A stretch of 64,000 nucleotides of DNA from Cohnella sp. OV330 (GTDB lineage: Bacteria > Bacillota > Bacilli > Paenibacillales > Paenibacillaceae), in contig NZ_FOKE01000007.1 in assembly GCF_900112065.1 (NCBI RefSeq), positions 1 through 64,000 of the forward strand. Direction: 5' to 3'. Made by a program: the position numbers and the translations under genes. Position 1 is the stretch's first letter. Each line of letters starts with the position of its first letter. Below the pieces are notes generated by a model. It was not told where the DNA came from, made no database searches, and saw nothing but the letters and a program-made list of their open reading frames with translations. Positions 53,818 to 61,764 of this stretch are shown piece after piece.

Positions 53818-55224
53818 CTAGATGAAGGTAGGAGCCCGCTCCGTTTCGGAGGCGGGCTTTTCCGTGTCCTCCAGCCGCTGCAGGACGGTTTCCGCATCCT
53901 CCAGTTTTGTCCAAAATAGAGTCAGCTCATGGTTCATCCGGTTTAGCGAGCCGGAGGTCGCGTTCAGGTCGCTATGAAAATGAAAGGTCGGGATAATATC
54001 GCGGTACATGTGAAAACGAAGAGGCCGTTCATCCTTATGCTCTCTGTTTTCGGCTGCTGATCTCAGGCTTGGAATGCTCAGCGTATGCCTGCGAACGCTC
54101 AGTTGAGACTCTTGGGATAGCAGAAAGTCCATAAGCGTCTTCGCCGCCTGCTTGGAAGCGCCGTGCTTGTTGATCGCGAGGCCGATGACCAGCAATAGCG
54201 TTCGGGCTTCCTTCGAGTAAGGGAGCGGAGAAATATCGAAGTCCAGCCCCGATTGACGCAGCGCGTTCATGCGGAAGTAACTCGTGACGATCATCGATAC
54301 CTTCTGATGGGCGAACAGCCGCTCCGACACTTCCTCGTCCGTCATGGACAGCGACGCCAACTGGTCATCCACGTAGCCGAGGCCTTTTTCCAGGCATCGA
54401 ATGAGATGCGCGTCCCGATAGATCGGTCTGCCATCCGGTTCCGTCCGGAACTTAAAGCCTTCTTGAAGCAAAAATAGCGGCCAGCGATTGGTAGAGGCGA
54501 GATTGAACAAAAAGCCGAGACGGTCGCGTCCGCGGGAGAGCGTTTCGTTTGCGCGGCCGACGTCGGCCCACGTCCAGCCGCTGTCGGGTTCGGACAAGCC
54601 GGCTTCCCGAAAATGGCTTTTGTTGTAGCACAGCACGATCGGGGAAAAAACGAACGGCTGTACGTATAGCGTGCCGTCCGTCGTGAACGGCTTGGTCAGG
54701 AAAGGAAAGATGCCGTCGATGGGCTCGAGTGGCTCGAAAGCGTCGGGATGAAGACTTCGATCCTGAAACTGCTCGTAGTTCTGCAGATTAACGGTCACCA
54801 AATCGATCGCTTCCCGTTCCATGCTCTCGCGCATGGTCGGAGAGTATTGGGTGTACGGCAATGGGATCATATCGACGCGTATATGCGGATATCGCGCGCG
54901 AAAGTCGTCGATCAACCCATTCAGGTTCGCGTCTTGTACGAGCGAAGGGTAGTAGCCGAACTTGACGACCGTACGGTTTGCAGGATCCATTGGAAGGACG
55001 CGCGCCCCGACTCGCGGCTGTTTTTCGATGTATCCCTGGTCCACGAGCGTATCGAGCGCTTTGCGGACGGACTTTTTGCTGAGCTGGTACTGCTCCCCTA
55101 GCGCGATCTCGGAGGGAAGCAGCTCGTTTTCTTTATATTTGCCCGTCGCGATATCGTTCGCGAGCGCGGCGATCATGTCGTCCATACGGGTCTTGAACGT
55201 CGTGCGCTTCGGTCGGTTGGTCAT
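53818..55224 (-). CDS. GntR winged-helix regulator fused to an ABC-type solute-binding domain (copy 2)
   Basis: The 468-residue protein has the same architecture as the one at 35029. A GntR helix-turn-helix at 1-75 reads LPSEIALGEQYQLSKKSVRK, then LVDQGYIEKQPRVGARV. A MalE-like type 2 binding domain at 85-440 includes IDDFRARYPHIRVD and IVLCYNKSHFRE followed by WTWADVG. No signal peptide. The two paralogues share the C-terminal HxYRDIIPTFHF-type motif (MYREIIPTFRF in copy 1). It is divergent from the 2036-residue lyase, its likely target. AGAGGTG lies upstream of ATG 55224. Its 3' end carries the terminator of the convergent GH20 gene. Confidence 0.85.
   Translation of the reverse strand: MTNRPKRTTFKTRMDDMIAALANDIATGKYKENELLPSEIALGEQYQLSKKSVRKALDTLVDQGYIEKQPRVGARVLPMDPANRTVVKFGYYPSLVQDANLNGLIDDFRARYPHIRVDMIPLPYTQYSPTMRESMEREAIDLVTVNLQNYEQFQDRSLHPDAFEPLEPIDGIFPFLTKPFTTDGTLYVQPFVFSPIVLCYNKSHFREAGLSEPDSGWTWADVGRANETLSRGRDRLGFLFNLASTNRWPLFLLQEGFKFRTEPDGRPIYRDAHLIRCLEKGLGYVDDQLASLSMTDEEVSERLFAHQKVSMIVTSYFRMNALRQSGLDFDISPLPYSKEARTLLLVIGLAINKHGASKQAAKTLMDFLLSQESQLSVRRHTLSIPSLRSAAENREHKDERPLRFHMYRDIIPTFHFHSDLNATSGSLNRMNHELTLFWTKLEDAETVLQRLEDTEKPASETERAPTFI
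53833..53861 (+). terminator. Terminator of the GH20-like gene, inside the 3' coding end of the convergent regulator
   Basis: AGCCCGC-TCCG and CGGA-GGCGGGCT (53833-53858) pair with a single bulge across TTT and are followed by TTTTCC. It lies within the last codons of the minus-strand regulator gene, so the same bases both encode protein and stop the opposing transcript. Confidence 0.7.
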
Positions 55225-55577
55225 GACGCACCTCTTAAGCGATTATTGGCCTTCGAACTTGCAAGCACTTCCCGTAACTTAGGACCTAACTATGACCTAT
55301 TCTAATCGAAAAATAAATACGCTACAAATGGCAAATTTCAATCCAACGACGTTCCAATTCAAGTTTACTATGTTATACTGGGATACATCTGGGGCATAAC
55401 ATTTTTTTGTTTGATTAATAGTTATTAAATATACCTCAGATAGATATTAAAATGGGGGGGTGGATTGCGAACGCGCCTGGCCACCGGGTTTCTTATTTTT
55501 CGAAAGGCTTCATCCGTTAGCGAAGACCGCATCATGCTTGTCCGCCCTGCATATCCACGGAGAGGGGAAAGGCAAAA
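55225..55577. promoter_or_regulatory. Divergent control region between regulator copy 2 and the 2036-residue lyase
   Basis: 353 bases, markedly AT-rich between 55300 and 55450. It holds two GACCTA direct repeats 11 bases apart (55283-55288 and 55294-55299), one within TGACCTATTCTAA (55293-55305), and the lyase promoter. Past the promoter comes a leader of about 190 bases with a run of seven G (around 55453-55459). GAGAGGGGAAAGG precedes the lyase ATG. Confidence 0.6.
55352..55379 (+). promoter_or_regulatory. Extended -10 promoter of the 2036-residue lyase gene
   Basis: TTCCAA (55352-55357), a 16-base spacer, and TATACT (55374-55379) preceded by TGT, giving the extended -10 TGTTATACT. Transcription would start near 55386. 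Confidence 0.65.
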
Positions 55578-58500
55578 ATGAGAGTAAGCGCCAAACGTTG
55601 GACGGCCCTCGGCCTCGTATTGTTCATGATCGGCGGGGTACTCCCGCATTCTCTGCTCGGCCCGGCCCGCGCGTCGGCAGCGGCGCCCGCGTGGCCGCAA
55701 TTTACGGATTCCGCGCACATGCCTTTTCGTCCGATCGATTCGCTCGTCACCTCGCAAAGTCCGCCCGATTTCAGCTGGCCGCTCGTACAAAATGCGGACA
55801 GCTATCAGCTTCAAGTATCCCGCACGAGCGACTTCGCGACCGTCGCGCACGAGGCGGCCGCGCTTACGACCAATTATTATAACTTTCCGGTCTCGTTCGA
55901 TGCCGGCACCTGGTATTGGAGAGTCCGGTACGATCAGGACGGGACGGCATCCGAATGGACCGCGCCGCGCAAGTTCCGGATCGAGGAGGATGCGGTGCCG
56001 TTCCCGGTGCCGCCCGTCGATACGTTGGTGAACAGCGTGCCGGACGCGCATCCGCGCATTTGGGTAACAGCAGACACGCTGGATGACTTCCGGGCGCTCT
56101 CCACGGGCCAAGGAAAGACCATTTACGAACGGAGACGCTCGCAAGCGCTTGCTAATCTGGACTTCGTTCCCGTCGAACCTACCACGGTTACCGCGGTAGA
56201 CAAAAGGTACGTCGATGAGTCGCTGACGAAAATGATGAACGCGGCGTTCACGTACCTGATCTCCGGCGATACGCGATTCGGGGACAGCGCCAAGCGCCAA
56301 TTGCTTGCGATCGCAAGCTGGAACACCGACCCGAACGGCACGACCGGCTACGTCACGGACGATCAGATCCATCGCGCGATCGTCAACAAGGCCGCGATCG
56401 CTTACGACTGGATCTACGACAGGCTGGCGCCTGCCGACATCCAGAACGTACAGACGATGGTCACCGTACGCACGAACACGCTTATCGCGGACCTTTTCAA
56501 CGTCCACTCGATGTTCAAAAATCCGTACGATTCGCACGGCTGGACCTCGTTCGGACTCCTGACGGTCATCGCGACAGCGATGCTTCACGATGTCGATCAG
56601 GCGGAGTCCTGGTTCCGGATGCTGGCGCCGGCATATATCAATCTGCTGCCGCCATGGGGCGGCGAAGATGGCGGGTGGTCCATGGGGACCGGCTACTGGC
56701 AGGGTGCGAATCTCTCGAATAAAGAGACCATGGACGTCTTGCTGTACGCCACGGGCTTCAATCTGTACGACAAGGCGTTTGCCCGCAACGAAGGCCATTT
56801 TCCTTTGTATACGTTTCCGCACGGGTCGCCCCATGGCCTCATCGGCGACGGCAATACGGAAGCGCCCACTTTCTACAACGTCTCGTTTTTCCGTCGCGCC
56901 GCCCAGATGTATCAGGATCCGCATTTGCAATGGGGCGCGCAGGCAGTAGGGGCGACGCCGATCGATCAGCTTTACACCTATTTCCACGGAGACCCCGACT
57001 TGCCGGCGGAGCCGCCGGTCGAGCTGCCGAAGTCGAGGTGGTTCAAGGATATCGGCGTGGTCGCGATGCACTCCGACCTGGTCAACCCCGACCGCGTCTC
57101 GATGTACTTCAAGTCGAGTCCGTACGGCAGCTACGTCCACAGCCACGCCGATCAGAACAGCTTCGTCATCAACGCGTACGGCGAACCGCTGGCGATCAAA
57201 GCCGGCTATTACGAAAGTTTCGGTTTCAACAGGCCTCATCACGGCGAATACACGCGCCAGACGCTGTCGAGCAACGCGATCACGTTCGACGGCAGGCAAG
57301 GCCAGCCGATCAACAAGCTCGACGCGAACGGCACGGTCACGGGCTACGTCGACAGCGCGGACTTCGCGGCGACGAGCGGCGATGCGACAGCCGCTTATAT
57401 GGGCGGCGTCGGCAAAGCCGTTCGCCACATGCTGTACATCAGGCCGAATTCGTTCGTCGTGATCGACCGGCTGAAGTCGGCGAACCCGGCCGGCTCCGAA
57501 TTCGAATGGGGACTTCATGCCGAGCATGATCTCAAGCTGGACGCGGATCAGGCCGGCGCGACCATCGTCGAGGGCCGAGCCGCGTTGAAGACGAGAATTC
57601 ACTATCCTTCCAATATACGGGCGACGGTGGACAACCGGTACCTGAACCAGGCAGGCGTGGAAGTAAGGCCCGTAGACGTCAATATTCCGAATCAGATGCA
57701 TGCGGCATTCATCACGCCCAAGTCTCAAGAAACGACGATCGTCTCGACGATGGGCGTATATCCATCCGGCGGCGAAGCGCCGGAAGTCGTTTCCGAAAAT
57801 CATGGGAGTTATATGGAGCTGACCTTCGAGGACGGAACCGTCGTGTATGTCCGGATGACGAACGGCGGCGAGGTGGATGCCGGTTCGATCCGCTTCGACG
57901 GCGAAGCCGCCGCGGTCAAAGGAGACTCGGTCATGCTCGTGTCGGGCACGAAGCTCGTCAAGGACGGCGTCACGCTGCTGTCGAGCGACAAACCGGCGAC
58001 GATCGCCTTCGGCGACCGGCAGCTGTCGATCTCCGGCACGGAGGAGATCAATGTCGCCGTGCAAACGCCGGGCGTCGTCCGCGTGCGGGACATGAGTGGC
58101 GAAGATATCGCGAACAGCGGCACGCCTGATGCTTCGGTCGCGCTTCGCGGCGTCTATTGGCAGGCAACCGCCGACAAGCTCACGGTCAGAGCGGAGAAGG
58201 GTGCGCATGCCTTCAAGCTGAACGATGCGCCGTCCTCGCAGCCGCTGGAAAACGTCGAGCTGCAGGTCAGCATCAACGGCGTCCCGCAGACGGTCTCGCT
58301 GCAAGCCCGCAGCGACATCGAAGGCGAGAGCGTGGCCTGGGGGAAGCTGACGAACGAGGAAGGGCTCTATCAGGTCGTCGAGGCGCCGACGGGCTTCGCC
58401 TTCGAGCGCCATGGCGGCCAGAACGCGCCTTATCTCGAACCTGGCGCCGCGATCCTGCTGCGCGGCGAGGCGGATCGTCCGCTGACGCTGCTCAAGGCCG

Positions 58501-61500
58501 GATCGGGGTCCCCGGCGGAGACCGTCGTACGGGACGATTACGACGCCGTGCGCGATACGCTGAGCGTGTTCGCGGAGGCCGAATCCTTTCAAAATTCTAG
58601 CGGCGGCACATTCAACAGATATACGAATCGACCGTTCTTGTCCGGCGGGGTAGGCGTGAGCAACTGGACGAACAAGGGCCAATGGCTGGACTGGACGCTG
58701 AACGTGCCCAAGCAAGGGCGCTACGATCTCGTCCTCAAATACGTGGCGGGCTGGGACGCCCCCGAGGGGGCGCTGACGAGCAGGCTTGCGAAGCTGGGCG
58801 ACAACGCTTACTACTTCGAAGCGCCGAAGACGGTCGACTTCGGTACGCTGCCCGAGTACTGGAAGTCGATTCGGGTGAAGACGGGGGCGCTGCTGCCGGC
58901 AGGGCCGCTGAAGCTGACGATGTGGAATTCCGTCGCATCGATGAACCTTGATTGGATCGGGCTCGTGGAGGCGAAGGACGACGAGATCCGGCCTTCGGCG
59001 CCGGGCGCGCCGCAGCTCGTCGCCAAGACGAATACGAGCGCGACGGTCCGGTGGGGCGGCTCGACCGACAATGTCGGCGTCAAAGAATACCGGATCTATT
59101 CGAACGGCCAGCTTGCGAAGACGGTGCCGGCCGGCTCCACCGAAGTCCAACTAACGGGGCTGACCGCAGGCAAAAGCTACAAGATCATGGTCAGGGCAGT
59201 CGACACGAGCGACAATGAATCGCACGACAGCCCGGCGCTCGACGTCGTTACGACCGATACGCTCGCGCCGGTATGGGCGGAGGGCGCCGTCCTGAGCGCC
59301 GCGAACGTTTTCCCGGACAAGGCGACGCTGTCCTGGAGCGGCAGCGCGACGGACAATTCCGGGCAGCCGGTCGCCTATGACTTGTATCGAATCGACGGCG
59401 CAGCGGCGACGAAGCTGGCGTCCGTAACGGGCACGACCTACGAAGTGCAGGGCTTGCAGCCGTCCGGCAGTTATAGCTTCAAGCTCGAAGCGGTCGATAC
59501 CGCCGGCAATGCGACGAAGGACGGACCGTCCGTCACGGTGCGCACGCCCGGCGCGAACATGAACGGAAACGGCTTCTACGAGCCGTTTACAGGGATGGCC
59601 GCGGGGACGAGTCCGGCAGGAAACGGATGGACCGTCGATCCGGGGCACGGTACGTCGATCGCGGTTACCGCGGCCGGAGACGGCAACAAGGTCCTCACGC
59701 TTACGGACTCGTACTACGATCTTCAAAACGAATACGGTCGCGCCCCCGGCATATCCAAGGCGATCCCGGCCGTGAGCGGGAAGGTCGTCTTCGAGACGAA
59801 GTTCAAGTCGAAGGCGCTCGGCCGGTCCGACTCGGGCAACTATGAGCTGCAGGTCGTGTCGGGCAACGCGGACGCCGTCCGAATCAGCGGCGGGAGCACG
59901 GGCACCGTCTCTTATCGCATACCGGAAAACGGAACGACGAAGGCCGTGGCTTTCCCGTCCAAAAACGGCGATTTCAAGATTCCTCTCGACCAGTGGATCA
60001 AGGTGAGGTTCGAGATGGACACCAGTACGAAGACCTACGATCTCATCTATCAAGCGGATGCGCTCAAAAGCTACGCGGGACCGGTCGACGCTCCCGGAAC
60101 GCTCGATAAAACGAACGGCATTTACAGAATCAACGGACTTCCTTTCAATACCCCGACGCTGAGCTCGGTCAACGCGGTAGCCTTTGCCGGCACGCGGTAT
60201 ACGGGTGAATATACGTTTGACGACATGGCGTTGTACAAGGCGACGACCCCGCCGGCATTCACGCTCGATAGTCCGCAGTACGCGGGCCAGGATGAGCTTG
60301 TCCCCGTCGCGATCGGCGTCGGCAGCGTGACGAACGCCGTATACGAGAACGTGTCATTGCGATACGATCAGGCTTTGTTCGATTATGTCGGCGTCGAAGC
60401 GGCAGGTCCGGGCATCACCTTGACCGGCGTCTTGAACGATCCGGCACAAGGCACGGTGTCCTTCGCCGTAGACAACGGCGGTCCGATTGGCGGCTCGGGG
60501 CCGCTGGCGCTGCTGCAGCTCCGGACCAAAGCCGGGGCCTCCGGCTTCGGATCGGTGCGGATTGAAGCGGCGGCGTCGAAAGATCAGGCAGGCGTCACGC
60601 TTGGCGCCGTCAGCTTGCCGGGTAAGACGATCGGCGTCCATGTCATCACGGAGCTTGAGCCGGCCATCGTCGCGACGCCGGTCGGCTCGGCGCCGGCGCT
60701 GCCTGAGGCCGTGACGGCCGTCTACGCCGAACAGACCACGGGTCCCGCGACGGTGACCTGGGCTTCGGTCGATCCTTCGCAATACGCGGTGCCCGGCACG
60801 TTCACGGTGACCGGCACGGTCGCGGGCACCAGCATTCCTGCTCAGGCCGTCGTGACGGTCGTGAACGATTCGGCGGCGCTGTTGACCGGGCCGGGAACGG
60901 CGCGAATCGGCGAGCCCTTCGTCGCCAGGCTGTCCGTGGTCAGCGTTCACAACGTGTCCGCGCAGGAGGTCGTCGTGAGCTACGACAAGACGCGCTTCGA
61001 GTATGTCGACGCTGCCCCTGTTCAAGAGCAAACCGTCGTTCAATCGGCCGTCGACAATACGGAAGCTGGCACCGTCAAGCTGATTCTGGCGAATCCGGGC
61101 GCGGAAAATGCGGTATCCGGCGACGTGCCGCTGCTCGACTTGACCTTCAAGGCGAAGGAGGGCGCCGCGGGCGGCGGTACGATCGCGGTGACGCGGCTCA
61201 AGCTGTCCGACGGCGATGGCCGCGTGCTGGACGCGGATCTGAGCGGCGCCTCGCTGGCCGTGACGATCGCGGATCACGCGGAGCTGGCGGCGGCGATCGC
61301 AGATGCGCAGACCGCGTACGACCAATCGGCGGCAGGCATGGCGATCGGGCAGTATCCGGCTGCCGCGAGGTCTGCGCTGCTGGCGGCGATCGAAGCCGCG
61401 CGGGCCGTGCTGGCCGATGCGCAGACGACGGAGGCGCAAGCGGACGTGGCGACAGCCGCGCTTCTGACGGCGCTGCAGAAGTTCGCGCAGTACGTCATCG

Positions 61501-61688
61501 CAGCCGATACGGGCGACCTGAACGGCTCGGGCGGCATCGACATCGGCGACGTCGGCATCGTGGCCGGCCATTACGGCCAACAGGCCGGCGATGCGGGTTG
61601 GTCTAGCGCGCACGATCTCGACGGCGACGGGGCGATCGGACTTTACGAGCTGGCCTTCGTCTCTCAGAAGCTGCTAGAGCAGGGTTGA
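55578..61688 (+). CDS. Secreted heparinase II/III-like lyase with two cohesin-like domains and a dockerin
   Basis: The 2036-residue protein has a signal peptide ending near residue 34. The DUF4962 start SQSPPDFSWP, an alpha-toroid with NPYDSHGW and a beta-sandwich with VHSHADQNSF near 522 form the lyase core. A CBM35-like domain (about 997-1135), two FN3 domains (1138-1330) and a jelly-roll domain (1333-1555) follow. Beyond these are a cohesin-like domain (1558-1688), a Big_4-type Ig domain (1691-1763), a second cohesin-like domain (1765-1895), a FIVAR-like helical segment (1900-1972) and a dockerin (1975-2036). Both dockerin loops look calcium-competent (DLNGSGGIDIGD and DLDGDGAIGLYE). Catalysis by beta-elimination on a uronic-acid polymer is inferred. 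The SLH-cohesin gene follows after 76 bases. Confidence 0.87.
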   Translation: MRVSAKRWTALGLVLFMIGGVLPHSLLGPARASAAAPAWPQFTDSAHMPFRPIDSLVTSQSPPDFSWPLVQNADSYQLQVSRTSDFATVAHEAAALTTNYYNFPVSFDAGTWYWRVRYDQDGTASEWTAPRKFRIEEDAVPFPVPPVDTLVNSVPDAHPRIWVTADTLDDFRALSTGQGKTIYERRRSQALANLDFVPVEPTTVTAVDKRYVDESLTKMMNAAFTYLISGDTRFGDSAKRQLLAIASWNTDPNGTTGYVTDDQIHRAIVNKAAIAYDWIYDRLAPADIQNVQTMVTVRTNTLIADLFNVHSMFKNPYDSHGWTSFGLLTVIATAMLHDVDQAESWFRMLAPAYINLLPPWGGEDGGWSMGTGYWQGANLSNKETMDVLLYATGFNLYDKAFARNEGHFPLYTFPHGSPHGLIGDGNTEAPTFYNVSFFRRAAQMYQDPHLQWGAQAVGATPIDQLYTYFHGDPDLPAEPPVELPKSRWFKDIGVVAMHSDLVNPDRVSMYFKSSPYGSYVHSHADQNSFVINAYGEPLAIKAGYYESFGFNRPHHGEYTRQTLSSNAITFDGRQGQPINKLDANGTVTGYVDSADFAATSGDATAAYMGGVGKAVRHMLYIRPNSFVVIDRLKSANPAGSEFEWGLHAEHDLKLDADQAGATIVEGRAALKTRIHYPSNIRATVDNRYLNQAGVEVRPVDVNIPNQMHAAFITPKSQETTIVSTMGVYPSGGEAPEVVSENHGSYMELTFEDGTVVYVRMTNGGEVDAGSIRFDGEAAAVKGDSVMLVSGTKLVKDGVTLLSSDKPATIAFGDRQLSISGTEEINVAVQTPGVVRVRDMSGEDIANSGTPDASVALRGVYWQATADKLTVRAEKGAHAFKLNDAPSSQPLENVELQVSINGVPQTVSLQARSDIEGESVAWGKLTNEEGLYQVVEAPTGFAFERHGGQNAPYLEPGAAILLRGEADRPLTLLKAGSGSPAETVVRDDYDAVRDTLSVFAEAESFQNSSGGTFNRYTNRPFLSGGVGVSNWTNKGQWLDWTLNVPKQGRYDLVLKYVAGWDAPEGALTSRLAKLGDNAYYFEAPKTVDFGTLPEYWKSIRVKTGALLPAGPLKLTMWNSVASMNLDWIGLVEAKDDEIRPSAPGAPQLVAKTNTSATVRWGGSTDNVGVKEYRIYSNGQLAKTVPAGSTEVQLTGLTAGKSYKIMVRAVDTSDNESHDSPALDVVTTDTLAPVWAEGAVLSAANVFPDKATLSWSGSATDNSGQPVAYDLYRIDGAAATKLASVTGTTYEVQGLQPSGSYSFKLEAVDTAGNATKDGPSVTVRTPGANMNGNGFYEPFTGMAAGTSPAGNGWTVDPGHGTSIAVTAAGDGNKVLTLTDSYYDLQNEYGRAPGISKAIPAVSGKVVFETKFKSKALGRSDSGNYELQVVSGNADAVRISGGSTGTVSYRIPENGTTKAVAFPSKNGDFKIPLDQWIKVRFEMDTSTKTYDLIYQADALKSYAGPVDAPGTLDKTNGIYRINGLPFNTPTLSSVNAVAFAGTRYTGEYTFDDMALYKATTPPAFTLDSPQYAGQDELVPVAIGVGSVTNAVYENVSLRYDQALFDYVGVEAAGPGITLTGVLNDPAQGTVSFAVDNGGPIGGSGPLALLQLRTKAGASGFGSVRIEAAASKDQAGVTLGAVSLPGKTIGVHVITELEPAIVATPVGSAPALPEAVTAVYAEQTTGPATVTWASVDPSQYAVPGTFTVTGTVAGTSIPAQAVVTVVNDSAALLTGPGTARIGEPFVARLSVVSVHNVSAQEVVVSYDKTRFEYVDAAPVQEQTVVQSAVDNTEAGTVKLILANPGAENAVSGDVPLLDLTFKAKEGAAGGGTIAVTRLKLSDGDGRVLDADLSGASLAVTIADHAELAAAIADAQTAYDQSAAGMAIGQYPAAARSALLAAIEAARAVLADAQTTEAQADVATAALLTALQKFAQYVIAADTGDLNGSGGIDIGDVGIVAGHYGQQAGDAGWSSAHDLDGDGAIGLYELAFVSQKLLEQG

Positions 61689-61710
61689 TCCCCCGCGATT
61701 GAAACGTTGA

Positions 61711-61738
61711 GAGGAAGGCGTCCCGCCTTCCTCTTCTT
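61711..61738 (+). terminator. Hairpin between the lyase and the SLH gene
   Basis: GAGGAAGGCG (61711-61720) pairs perfectly with CGCCTTCCTC (61724-61733) across a 3-base loop, then TTCTT. The T-run is interrupted, so it may only attenuate read-through into the SLH gene. Confidence 0.75.
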
Positions 61739-61764
61739 AAATCCCTTGAACGGAGGCGAACCGA

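Noticed and set aside
55425..59150. 1241-codon open frame on the minus strand opposite the third lyase
   Set aside because: It is antisense to a clear multidomain secreted protein, has Arg/Asp/Val-rich composition typical of shadow frames in GC-rich DNA, and no recognisable motif.
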